Below are positions 6,588 through 13,588 of a DNA stretch of 13,773 nt, one piece after another. The DNA is from an uncultured Oscillospiraceae bacterium (lineage in GTDB: Bacteria > Bacillota_A > Clostridia > Oscillospirales > Oscillospiraceae), in assembly GCA_944387745.1 (NCBI GenBank), contig CALXGD010000018.1:1-13773 (forward strand). The letters are read 5' to 3'. The position numbers were made by a program, and so were the translations under genes. Under the pieces are notes generated by a model. The model was given only the letters and a program-made list of their open reading frames with translations. It was not told where the DNA came from and did not search any database. Position 1 is the first letter of the stretch, and each line of letters opens with the position of its first letter.

Positions 6588-7288
6588 CGGCGATCTATCG
6601 GCGGGAACTGAGCTCCTATTTCAGCTCCATGATCGGCTATGTATTTATTGCGGTGCTGGTATTCTTCACCGGCATCTACTTTATGGCCTATAACCTGTAC
6701 AGCGGCCTGCCACAGTTCTCCTACACCCTGTACAGCATGATGTCTATTCTCATGTTTGCGATTCCGTTGCTCACCATGAAATCCATGGCGGAGGAGCGTC
6801 GCAGCCGCACGGACCAGCTGCTGCTCACCGCCCCGGTGTCCCTGACCGGCGTGGTGCTAGGGAAATTTTTTGCCATGGCCACGGTATTCCTCTTTCCTGT
6901 GGTGCTCATGGCATTCTGCCCCCTGATTATTGCTGTGAACGGAGAGGCCCGGCTGCTGTCCGACTACGCCGCTTTGCTGGCCTTCTTCCTGATGGGGTGC
7001 GTGTTCCTTGCCATCGGCATGTTTCTCTCATCCCTGACTGAGAGTCAGATTATTGCCGCCGTGAGCACCTTTGCCGTGCTGCTGGTCCTCTTTCTGTGGG
7101 ACGATCTAGTGAGCTTCCTACCTGCCGGCCTGGGTGGGCTGCTGTCCGCCTTCTCCTTTATCCAGGTGTTTTATAACTTTGTCCAGTACAGTATGTTCGA
7201 CCTGAAGAGGCTGGTGCTCTATCTGACCCTCGCCTTCCTATTCCTGTTTTTGACTGTCCAGACGCTTCAAAAGCGCCGCTGGGCCTGA
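6584..7288 (+). CDS. ABC-2 type permease (GldF-like)
   Basis: A 234-aa polytopic membrane protein with about six hydrophobic helices (from residue 15 on). The MKSMAEERRSRTDQLLLTAPVSLTGVVLGKF segment after helix 2 is the cytoplasmic coupling region typical of ABC-2/GldF permeases (EERR...TDQLLLTAP). ATG at 6584 overlaps the stop of the restored ATPase frame. Together with the ATPase it should form a membrane-spanning exporter or flippase-like complex; the cargo is unknown. The next start follows by 13 nt (stop 7286-7288, GTG 7302). Family call firm, substrate not inferable. Confidence 0.92.
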   Translation: MTAIYRRELSSYFSSMIGYVFIAVLVFFTGIYFMAYNLYSGLPQFSYTLYSMMSILMFAIPLLTMKSMAEERRSRTDQLLLTAPVSLTGVVLGKFFAMATVFLFPVVLMAFCPLIIAVNGEARLLSDYAALLAFFLMGCVFLAIGMFLSSLTESQIIAAVSTFAVLLVLFLWDDLVSFLPAGLGGLLSAFSFIQVFYNFVQYSMFDLKRLVLYLTLAFLFLFLTVQTLQKRRWA

Positions 7289-7301
7289 GGGGGTGCGCTC
7301 T

Positions 7302-8678
7302 GTGAACAAGACAACAGGGAAAAAGGCCCTGCGACAGGGTGGGTATCTGGCTGCCGTCACTGGTGCTGTGACGGCGCTGGTAGTGTTAATCAATTTGATT
7401 ATGGGGCAGCTGCCCTCTCATCTGACGGAGTTTGATTTGACTGACAACAGCCTCTATGAGATCTCCGACACCTCTGTGGAATTTCTGTCCGGCCTGGATC
7501 AGAACGTGGAAATTGTAGTGCTGGCCGAGGAGGGGAGCGCCGACGAGCGGATCACCAAGTTTTTGGACCGGTATGCGGCCCTGTCAGACCGCCTCTCCCT
7601 CACCTATGTGGACCCGGTGGCCCACCCGGAGCAGGCCAGCCAATATGAGGCCCAGACGGACAGCCTGGTGGTCCAATGTGCGGCCACGGGGAAATCAGAG
7701 GCCATCCCCTTTAACGAGATCATCACCTACACCATGACCAACTACTTCTCTGTGACGGAGAGCACCTTTGACGCCGAGGGACAGCTCACCTCTGCGGTGG
7801 ATTATGTGACCAGCCAGACCAGCCGGAAGATATACACTGTCACCGGCCACGGGGAGGCGGAGCTGTCCGACTTTGCTTCAGACATGCTTCAAAAGGCCAA
7901 TCTGGAGCTGGACAGCGTCAGTCCCCTCCTCAGCGGAGCGGTGCCTGAGGACTGCGACCTGCTCTTGGCAAACGGCCCGGAGACAGATCTGTCCGCGGAG
8001 GAGCTGACTATGCTCCAGGACTATCTGGCCGGGGGCGGACAGATGCTCTATTTGGCCGGCTCATCCTTAGAGCCCCTGCCCAACTGGGAGGCCCTGCTGG
8101 AGAGCCGGGGCTTTGACCTGGCGGAGGGGTATATCGCCGACCCGGGCAGCTACTACCCCCAGAAGGGCCCCTTTGGAATCTGCGGCGTGGTGAACACCGG
8201 CAGCCAGGTGGCTGACGGAGTGGACGGGGGCGCCCTGACCTATTTCGCCAACGCCCGGGGCTTTCTGTCCCTGGAGGACAGCGAGGACAGTCCATGGTCT
8301 GTGACGGAATTCTTAACCACCACCGACCAGGCGCTGGCGGTGACAGAGGACAACAGCCAGACCCCCGGCACCTATCTGCTGGGAGCGGTATCCCAGGGGG
8401 ATGACGGGGGGCGGCTTACCGTGCTGGGCAGCACCTCCTTCCTGGACGGAGAGGACCTGGCTGCCAGCCCCAGCTTGGCCAACCAGACCCTGTTTGTCAA
8501 TGCGGTCACCGCCGGCTTTGACGACATGAGCAATTGGACCATCCCGGCCAAAAGTCTGGCGGTCACCTATAACACAGTTCGGAATCCGGGCCTGTGGAGC
8601 GCCGTCTACATTTTGATCCTGCCAGCAGGAATTCTCCTGTGGGGCTTCCTGTTCTGGCTGAAGAGGAGGAAGCTATGA
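7302..8678 (+). CDS. GldG-like ABC auxiliary protein
   Basis: A 458-aa membrane-anchored protein of the GldG / ABC_transp_aux type. It has one N-terminal helix (about residues 13-35), a large extracytoplasmic region beginning LTEFDLTDNSLYEISDTSVEFL, the family opening after the helix, and a C-terminal helix (about 430-452) before WLKRRKL. Such proteins accompany a GldA/GldF pair and bind an unknown ligand. An earlier in-frame GTG at 7293 is possible, but its AGGGGG ribosome site (7288-7293) would overlap it, while GTG at 7302 lies 8 nt after the site, so 7302 is chosen. The stop overlaps the next start (ATGA 8675-8678). In Bacteroidetes the family is tied to gliding; here that role is not assumed. 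Confidence 0.88.
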   Translation: MNKTTGKKALRQGGYLAAVTGAVTALVVLINLIMGQLPSHLTEFDLTDNSLYEISDTSVEFLSGLDQNVEIVVLAEEGSADERITKFLDRYAALSDRLSLTYVDPVAHPEQASQYEAQTDSLVVQCAATGKSEAIPFNEIITYTMTNYFSVTESTFDAEGQLTSAVDYVTSQTSRKIYTVTGHGEAELSDFASDMLQKANLELDSVSPLLSGAVPEDCDLLLANGPETDLSAEELTMLQDYLAGGGQMLYLAGSSLEPLPNWEALLESRGFDLAEGYIADPGSYYPQKGPFGICGVVNTGSQVADGVDGGALTYFANARGFLSLEDSEDSPWSVTEFLTTTDQALAVTEDNSQTPGTYLLGAVSQGDDGGRLTVLGSTSFLDGEDLAASPSLANQTLFVNAVTAGFDDMSNWTIPAKSLAVTYNTVRNPGLWSAVYILILPAGILLWGFLFWLKRRKL

Positions 8679-9661
8679 CCAGGCAGACAAAGACACTGGT
8701 GGCTTTGATTGCTGCCCTGGCGGTGTGTGCGGGGGCCTATACCGGCCTCCGCCTGTGGAACAGCGGCCAGGAGGAGGGGGAGGACACCGTATACCTCACC
8801 CAGATCGTCGGGCCGGAGGTCCTGTCCTTCACCAATCAAAACGGGACCTTTTCCTTTACCAAAGTGGGAGACAGCTGGCAGTACGACGGGGACGGGGCCT
8901 TCCCCGCGGACCAGGATGCCCTGGAGGATCTGGCGGAGCGGGCGGGGACTCTGTCCGCCATTCGGGTGATTGACGACCCGGAGCCCCTGTCCGCCTATGG
9001 CCTGGAGACGCCAGCCCTGCAGATCACTGTCGCCGGGGAGGGCGGGGAGCGTGCCGTTCTCCTGCTGGGGGACAGCACGGACAGCTACTGCTATGCCAAG
9101 GAGGAGCACTCGGACCTGGTGTACACCATTGACACCAGCTTGGCGGAGGAGCTGGGGGAGCTGGAGCTGTTGGACCTGGCCGCCATTCCGGACCTCCCGG
9201 ATCTGGGGACGGACAGTGTGAGCTCGCTTACATGGCAGCGGAACGGAACCATTCTCACCCTCACGAAAGCGGAGGAGAGCGGCTCAGACAGCGGAGAGGA
9301 GGTGGAGACCCTCTGGTATGTGGACGGCACGGCGATCCCGGAGGGGAACAGCGCCTTCTCCAGCCTGTTTGCCCAGCTGTCCTCCCTGGAGCTTGAGAGC
9401 TACTGGGACTACCGGGGGGAGGCTGACGTCCTGTCCGCCTGCGGCCTGATGGAGCCGGTGGGGGTCCTCTGTGTGAAGGACGGAGAGGAGGAGGTACTGA
9501 CTCTCGCCATAGGGAGCTTGGACGGCACAGGAGAGTCCTATTATGTCCAGTGCTCCGGCGACCCGGCGGTGTACCTGCTGCCTGCGGACTCGGTAACCGC
9601 CCTTGTGGAGCTGACGGCGGAGCAGCTGATAGAGGGGGAGGGAGAATCAGAGGCCTCCTGA
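8675..9661 (+). CDS. DUF4340 domain protein of the ABC operon
   Basis: A 328-aa protein with one N-terminal membrane helix (about residues 6-24), then an extracytoplasmic part. The GPEVLSFTNQNGTFSFTKVGDSWQYDG pattern and the repeated 'SAYGLETPALQITV' and 'LSACGLMEPVGVLCV' segments are the repeated beta unit of DUF4340 proteins, which sit next to GldF/GldG genes. ATG at 8675 overlaps the upstream stop (ATGA) and has GAGGAGG 5 nt before it; a GTG-less upstream extension to 8594 lies in the previous gene and is rejected. It closes the four-gene unit. Function of DUF4340 in these complexes is unknown. Base composition matches its neighbours. Confidence 0.9.
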   Translation: MTRQTKTLVALIAALAVCAGAYTGLRLWNSGQEEGEDTVYLTQIVGPEVLSFTNQNGTFSFTKVGDSWQYDGDGAFPADQDALEDLAERAGTLSAIRVIDDPEPLSAYGLETPALQITVAGEGGERAVLLLGDSTDSYCYAKEEHSDLVYTIDTSLAEELGELELLDLAAIPDLPDLGTDSVSSLTWQRNGTILTLTKAEESGSDSGEEVETLWYVDGTAIPEGNSAFSSLFAQLSSLELESYWDYRGEADVLSACGLMEPVGVLCVKDGEEEVLTLAIGSLDGTGESYYVQCSGDPAVYLLPADSVTALVELTAEQLIEGEGESEAS

Positions 9662-9800
9662 ACCCATCCGGTGGAGCTGGAAAAAATTTTTTCCTTCGGT
9701 GTACAAAAAACGGCACATCCCGCGGCGATTTCCGCATAGGATAGTCTGTATGCCGGTTGTACCGGCCCAGCAATACCTTGCACACGGAGGAATGAAAGCA

Positions 9801-9911
9801 ATGGAAGAGAGAACCAACTTTTCAAGCGGAAGAGACGACCAGCTCCCGGTCCCCTGCGACCTGGACGACCTGATTTTTCAGGGGGAGTGCTGGCTTGCCA
9901 GCGACCGATAG
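9801..9911 (+). CDS. Possible 36-aa small protein
   Basis: Starts at ATG 9801-9803 with GGAGGA (9786-9791) 9 nt upstream and ends at TAG 9909-9911, directly before a perfect GC hairpin. The product is acidic, with two cysteines (PVPCDLDD and GECWLA) and no membrane segment. An ATG at 9792 abuts the ribosome site and is less likely. No family was recognised. It could be a short host gene, a leader peptide, or chance; the good ribosome site and the hairpin right after the stop are the arguments for it. Confidence 0.4.
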   Translation: MEERTNFSSGRDDQLPVPCDLDDLIFQGECWLASDR

Positions 9912-9937
9912 GGGCCGCCTCCCCAGGGAGGCGGCCC
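9912..9937 (+). terminator. 12-bp GC hairpin after the small ORF
   Basis: GGGCCGCCTCCC, CA, GGGAGGCGGCCC: perfect 12-bp stem starting one base after the TAG. No T-tract follows, so it may be a Rho-assisted or structural 3' end instead of a classic terminator. It would separate the small ORF from the marR promoter 28 nt downstream. Confidence 0.5.
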
Positions 9938-9964
9938 TGAATCGAGAAATTGGAAGGGGGCAGC

Positions 9965-9993
9965 TTGACAAATTATACAGCACGCTTCATAAT
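9965..9993 (+). promoter_or_regulatory. marR promoter with candidate operator
   Basis: TTGACA (9965-9970), exactly 17 nt, CATAAT (9988-9993): near-perfect sigma-A promoter. A 22-bp imperfect palindrome at 9972-9993, ATTAT-ac-AGC-ac-GCT-tc-ATAAT (8 of 11 pairs), fills the spacer and overlaps the -10, the position from which a MarR dimer would block RNA polymerase. The start would be near 10000. Confidence 0.75.
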
Positions 9994-10028
9994 ACAGGGG
10001 AAGAAGCGGAAGGGGGCGCCTTACAGCT

Positions 10029-10454
10029 GTGAGAGAGGAAAATCAGATCGGACGGCTGGTGCTGATGCTGTCCCACACCATTTTAAAAAATCGCAACCGC
10101 CATCTGGCGGCCATCGGCCTCACTGCCGGGCAGGCGGACTGTCTGCGCTTCTGCCTGGAGCGGGAGGAGGGGACGGTGACGGAGCTAAAGGAGTACCTGG
10201 GGGTGGCCCATCAGACTGCCCAAGGGATTGTCCGCCGCTTGGAGGAGAAGGAGATGGTGGCACTCCGCCGCAGCAGCCGGGATGGGAGGTGCCAACTGAT
10301 CTGCCTCACCCCCGCCGGCCGGGAGGCGGCGGATAAGATGATCCAGAGCCGGGAGCGCACCGGGGGAAAGCTGTTTCAGGGGATGTCGCCCCAGGAGCGG
10401 ACCCAGCTCCTCCGTCTGCTCACCCAGGCCTATGAGAATGTGAAAAAAGACTGA
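10029..10454 (+). CDS. MarR family transcriptional regulator
   Basis: A 141-aa winged-helix regulator. Recognition-helix region is about residues 50-75 (TVTELKEYLGVAHQTAQGIVRRLEEKEMV), the wing is RRSSRDGRCQLICLTPAGRE with the family's DxR motif, and helices at both ends dimerise. The start is GTG at 10029 with AGGGGG about 12 nt upstream, a little far. It lies 41 nt before the MFS transporter, so it most likely represses its own operon from the 9972-9993 palindrome until a ligand binds. Four cysteines form two CxxxC pairs (C38/C42 and C88/C92), which would allow redox sensing but prove nothing. Family call firm, ligand unknown. Confidence 0.95.
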   Translation: MREENQIGRLVLMLSHTILKNRNRHLAAIGLTAGQADCLRFCLEREEGTVTELKEYLGVAHQTAQGIVRRLEEKEMVALRRSSRDGRCQLICLTPAGREAADKMIQSRERTGGKLFQGMSPQERTQLLRLLTQAYENVKKD

Positions 10455-10495
10455 GGACGGGACCTGGAATCACAGAGAGACAGAGGAGAGAGAAC

Positions 10496-11644
10496 ATGAG
10501 ACAGAGCATCTACACCAGAGATGTGGTCCTGGTACTGGCGGCCAGCTTTTTCTTTTTCTCAAGCCCCATGCTGATCACCCCCCTGATCACAGGCTTTTCC
10601 GGAAGTCTGGGGGCCTCTGCGGGCCTGATGGGAATCATCGGGGGACTGATGAACCTGTGCTCCCTGTTCTGCCGCCCCCTGGTGGGAAATTTGGCGGACC
10701 GGGTGAGCAAGTACAAGCTCTCCTTTGTGGGGGCCGGCCTGATGGCCCTGGCCTGCGTGGGCTACCTGCTATCCGCCAGTCCGGAGGCGGTGGTGTGCTT
10801 CCGCCTCATCAACGGGGTGGGCTTTGCCTGCTGCTCGGTGTGTATGTCCACCTGGATGTCCAACATGCTGCCCCGGGACAAGGTAGGGACCGGCATGGGA
10901 GTTTACGGTATGATGAACGCACTGGGAATGGCTGTGGCGCCGGCCATCGGCGTGAATCTCTACCAGAGCTTTGGATACCGCCCCGCCTTTGCGGCGGCGC
11001 TGGCCTGTCCTGTGGGAACCATGCTGGTGATCCAGTTCATTCGGGACAAGGGAGAGCCAGAGCTGGGAGCGGCCGGAGGCGGAAAGGTGCAGATAGCGGA
11101 CCCGAAGGTTTTGCCCATCGCAGCCATGATCATGCTCTTTGCCATCCCCTACTGCGCCACCCAGTCCTTCCTGGTGAGCTATACGGAGACCCGGGGGCTG
11201 AATATCACCGTGAGCCTGTTCTTCCCCCTGTATGCCGCGGTGCTCCTGCTGCTGCGCCTGAGTCTGAAGGGGCTGTTTGACCGGCTGCCATTCCGGTATT
11301 TCCTGTGGGCTGGGGCGGCCAGCGCTCTGGTCAGCATTCTGTGCCTGGGCCTTATGAACAACAACCTGGTGATGTTCCTGGCCGCCCTCTTCATGGCTGG
11401 GGGCTACGGCATTATGTGCTCCGTCTGCCAGTCCACTGCCATCCTGCTTGCAGGCAGGGAGCGGCGGGGGCTGGCCAACAGCACCTACTACATTGGCCTG
11501 GATCTGGGCATGACCCTGGGCCCGGTGATCGGCGGTTTCCTGTACGGGAATCTGGACCTGTCCCTGTTTTATCCCGCTCTGCTCCTGACTGTACCTCTGG
11601 AGCTGCTGGTGTATTTCCTGTTTATGCGCAGACACGGGGTGTAG
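10496..11644 (+). CDS. MFS transporter (probable efflux pump)
   Basis: A 382-aa protein with about 12 hydrophobic helices and the MFS motif A in the loop after helix 2 (PLVGNLADRVSKYK, residues 61-74; G-x-x-x-D-R-x-x-x-K pattern). The short length, the lack of a big central loop and the MarR neighbour suggest a proton-driven drug or metabolite exporter of the DHA1 type, but the substrate cannot be read. AGGAGAG lies about 7 nt before the ATG. It is the second gene of the marR operon and ends in the bidirectional terminator at 11654-11688, convergent with obgE. Family call firm. Confidence 0.93.
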   Translation: MRQSIYTRDVVLVLAASFFFFSSPMLITPLITGFSGSLGASAGLMGIIGGLMNLCSLFCRPLVGNLADRVSKYKLSFVGAGLMALACVGYLLSASPEAVVCFRLINGVGFACCSVCMSTWMSNMLPRDKVGTGMGVYGMMNALGMAVAPAIGVNLYQSFGYRPAFAAALACPVGTMLVIQFIRDKGEPELGAAGGGKVQIADPKVLPIAAMIMLFAIPYCATQSFLVSYTETRGLNITVSLFFPLYAAVLLLLRLSLKGLFDRLPFRYFLWAGAASALVSILCLGLMNNNLVMFLAALFMAGGYGIMCSVCQSTAILLAGRERRGLANSTYYIGLDLGMTLGPVIGGFLYGNLDLSLFYPALLLTVPLELLVYFLFMRRHGV

Positions 11645-11648
11645 AAGA

Positions 11649-11688
11649 AAAAGCTGCCCGCTCCAAAGCCGGAGCGGGCAGTATTTTT
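11649..11688. terminator. Bidirectional Rho-independent terminator between MFS gene and obgE
   Basis: An 11-bp perfect stem CTGCCCGCTCC / GGAGCGGGCAG (11654-11664 with 11671-11681) and 6-nt loop. On the plus strand TATTTTTAT follows; on the minus strand CTTTTTCTTC follows. It begins 10 nt after the MFS stop and ends at the obgE stop. Confidence 0.92.
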
Positions 11689-12967
11689 ATCGCTGATATT
11701 CAAATTCCAGGTCGTACAGGGATACCGTGTCCCCGTCCTGGATGCCCATGGCCTCCAGCTTGTCAAAGAGGCCGGAGGCGCGCAGCTGTCGGTCGAACCA
11801 GCTTCGGCTCTCATAGTCGGAGAAGTTCACGTTGGCCATGAGCCGCTGGAGCCAGGGGGCCTCCACCACCCAGGTGTCGTCGAACTTCTCGATGGACACC
11901 TCACCGGAGGTGTCCACCTCCGGAGGCCGCTCCACATAGGTGGGCTCAAACACTGCCACCGGGGGCAGGCTTTGCAGCTCCTGGGCGCAGCGCTGCACCA
12001 GTTCTCTTGTGCCCTGGTGGGCGGCGGCAGAGAGCTCTAGTAGCTCTAGCCCCTGTCCCTCCACATGCTCCCGCAGCCGCCGGAGCAGGTTGGGGTCCTG
12101 CATGATGTCCACCTTGTTGGCGGCCACGATCATTTTCCGGGAGGCGAGCTCCGGAGAGTACTGCCGCAGCTCCGCGTTAATGGCCTCGAAGTCCTCCACC
12201 GGGTCCCGGCCCTCGGAGCCGGACACGTCCACCACATGGACCAGCAGCCGGCACCGGTCGATGTGCCGGAGAAAATCGTGGCCCAGGCCGGCCCCCTCCG
12301 CCGCCCCCTCAATGATGCCGGGGATGTCGGCCATGACGAAGGAGACTCCCTCCTCCACATACACCACCCCCAGGTTGGGGAACAGGGTGGTGAAGTGGTA
12401 GTTGGCGATCTTGGGCTGGGCCCGGCTGACCACGCTGAGAAGGGTGGATTTGCCCACGTTGGGGAAGCCCACCAGGCCCACGTCGGCCAGGAGTTTCAAT
12501 TCCAGGACCACCTCCCGGGTCTCGCCGGGAAAGCCCGCCTTGGCGAAGCGGGGCACCTGACGGGTGGGAGTGGCGAAGTGCTGGTTGCCCCAGCCCCCCC
12601 GGCCGCCCTTACACAGGATGAAGGGCTCGTCCCCGGAGATGTCCTGGATGATCTCGTTGGTCTCCCCGTCCCGAATGACGGTGCCGCGGGGGACTTTCAA
12701 AATAAGGTCGGCCCCGTTTTTGCCAGTGCAGCGCTTGCCAGAGCCATCCATGCCGTTTTCGGCCACATACTTGCGCTTATAGCGGAAGTCCATCAGGGTG
12801 GACATGTGGTCGTCGGCCACCACCACCACGTTGCCTCCCCGGCCACCGTCGCCCCCGTCAGGGCCGCCGGCGGCCACATACTTCTCCCGGTGGAAGGAGA
12901 CCACACCGTTCCCCCCGCTGCCGGAGCGGACAGTGATTTTTGCGGTATCTACAAAGGGCGCCGCCAT
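11687..12967 (-). CDS. obgE: GTPase Obg (CgtA), complete with C-terminal OCT domain
   Basis: Essential GTPase needed for 50S ribosome maturation and stress/growth control; binds the large subunit. In order: Obg fold with glycine-rich repeats (about 1-157: SGSGGNG, GGPDGGDGGRGG, KGGRGGWGN), G domain with GFPNVGKST (167-175), FTT switch I (192-194), DIPG (214-217), NKVD (284-287) and SAAA (313-316), then a C-terminal OCT domain (about 345-426). Length 426 aa is normal for Firmicutes Obg. ATG at 12965-12967 has AAAGGAGG about 6-8 nt upstream. It follows a DUF296 gene by 54 nt on the same strand, in the rplU-rpmA-obgE neighbourhood. Very sure. Confidence 0.98.
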   Translation of the reverse strand: MAAPFVDTAKITVRSGSGGNGVVSFHREKYVAAGGPDGGDGGRGGNVVVVADDHMSTLMDFRYKRKYVAENGMDGSGKRCTGKNGADLILKVPRGTVIRDGETNEIIQDISGDEPFILCKGGRGGWGNQHFATPTRQVPRFAKAGFPGETREVVLELKLLADVGLVGFPNVGKSTLLSVVSRAQPKIANYHFTTLFPNLGVVYVEEGVSFVMADIPGIIEGAAEGAGLGHDFLRHIDRCRLLVHVVDVSGSEGRDPVEDFEAINAELRQYSPELASRKMIVAANKVDIMQDPNLLRRLREHVEGQGLELLELSAAAHQGTRELVQRCAQELQSLPPVAVFEPTYVERPPEVDTSGEVSIEKFDDTWVVEAPWLQRLMANVNFSDYESRSWFDRQLRASGLFDKLEAMGIQDGDTVSLYDLEFEYQR

Positions 12968-12995
12968 GGGAAACGCCTCCTTTCAAACTTTCCCC

Positions 12996-13014
12996 GGGGC
13001 GCACAGTGCGCCCC
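12996..13014. other. Short GC hairpin between the DUF296 gene and obgE
   Basis: GGGGCGCA, loop CAG, TGCGCCCC in the 54-nt gap just before the obgE ribosome site. There is no T-tract on the minus strand, so it is not a clear terminator; it may tune mRNA processing or obgE translation. Confidence 0.5.
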
Positions 13015-13021
13015 TCTGGGG

Positions 13022-13447
13022 TCAGGTAAATTCGAACAGATTCAGGCCCACCTGGTCACTGAACTTCCGGCCCACAGAGCCGTCCCACACCTGGAGGAAC
13101 AGCTCCAAAGTGGCGCTGATGGTGCAGGAGGCCATGTGGCCGGCGTGAACCTCCCCAGTGGCGGGGTTGCCGATGGTGATGTGCAGATGAAAATAGGGTT
13201 TCCCGTCCTTCTGAGAGATACTCCCCACCAGGGCGGAAATCTCGTAAACGCCCTGATACCGCTGGGAGTAGAACTTCTTCTCCCGGGTATCAAAGATGCC
13301 AATGGTCACGTCATTGGCCGCACCCAGGGCGGAGATGCAGCCCAGCTGGATGTGCTCCTGCTCTGCCAGGTGGGTGAGCTGCTCCAGCACCTCCTCTCCC
13401 GGGTCCAGACGGACCACATAGCCCTGAGAGAATTTCCGGTACTCCAT
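13022..13447 (-). CDS. DUF296 / PPC-domain protein
   Basis: A 141-aa PPC (DUF296, PD1-like) protein. The family fold is seen from EYRKFSQGYVVRLDPGEEVLEQL, ISALGAANDVTIGIFD, EISALVGSISQKDGKPYFHLHITIG and HAGHMASCTISATLELFL. Histidines H87, H89, H101 and H104 sit in the pattern of the family's proposed metal site. Prokaryotic members are labelled DNA-binding by resemblance to the plant AT-hook protein domain, but no AT-hook is present here, so DNA binding is only an inherited label. ATG at 13445-13447 has a perfect AAGGAGG about 8 nt upstream. It lies between rpmA and obgE, an unusual insertion in that cluster, and shares the obgE strand. No clear promoter was seen in the 13448-13539 gap. Confidence 0.9.
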   Translation of the reverse strand: MEYRKFSQGYVVRLDPGEEVLEQLTHLAEQEHIQLGCISALGAANDVTIGIFDTREKKFYSQRYQGVYEISALVGSISQKDGKPYFHLHITIGNPATGEVHAGHMASCTISATLELFLQVWDGSVGRKFSDQVGLNLFEFT

Positions 13448-13539
13448 AAAAAAACCTCCTTATTCTGTGCCCACAGGGGGGACACTTGGTTGGACCGCCG
13501 TACGGAGCCGCCGGCTGGCCGACAGCCCGGGGTGGCCGT

Positions 13540-13573
13540 AAAAAAACCGCAAACGGCCATTCGTTTGCGGTTT
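13540..13573 (-). terminator. Rho-independent terminator after rpmA
   Basis: Minus strand: AAACCGCAAACG / CGTTTGCGGTTT 12-bp perfect stem (13562-13573 with 13544-13555), loop of 6 nt, then TTTTTTT. It starts 16 nt after the rpmA stop, so DUF296-obgE would need read-through or their own promoter. Confidence 0.95.
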
Positions 13574-13588
13574 CCTGTTACAGCGGAA

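Larger units (their letters stand above)
9662..10028. other. Intergenic region between the ABC operon and marR
   Basis: About 367 nt with no long gene. Contents: a 16-bp A/T palindrome GGAAAAAATTTTTTCC (9679-9694) that is not a clear terminator, a small stem GCCGGT-TGT-ACCGGC (9752-9766), a possible 36-aa ORF (9801-9911), a GC hairpin (9912-9937) and the marR promoter (9965-9993). No ncRNA of known type was recognised. Confidence 0.7.

Noticed and set aside
9912..9937. Canonical Rho-independent terminator
   Set aside because: The stem is excellent but there is no T-tract, so only a hairpin is claimed, as a possible 3' end.
10769..11635. 288-codon minus-strand ORF opposite the MFS gene
   Set aside because: Gln/His/Gly-rich shadow of a clear MFS gene with motif A, ribosome site and terminator.
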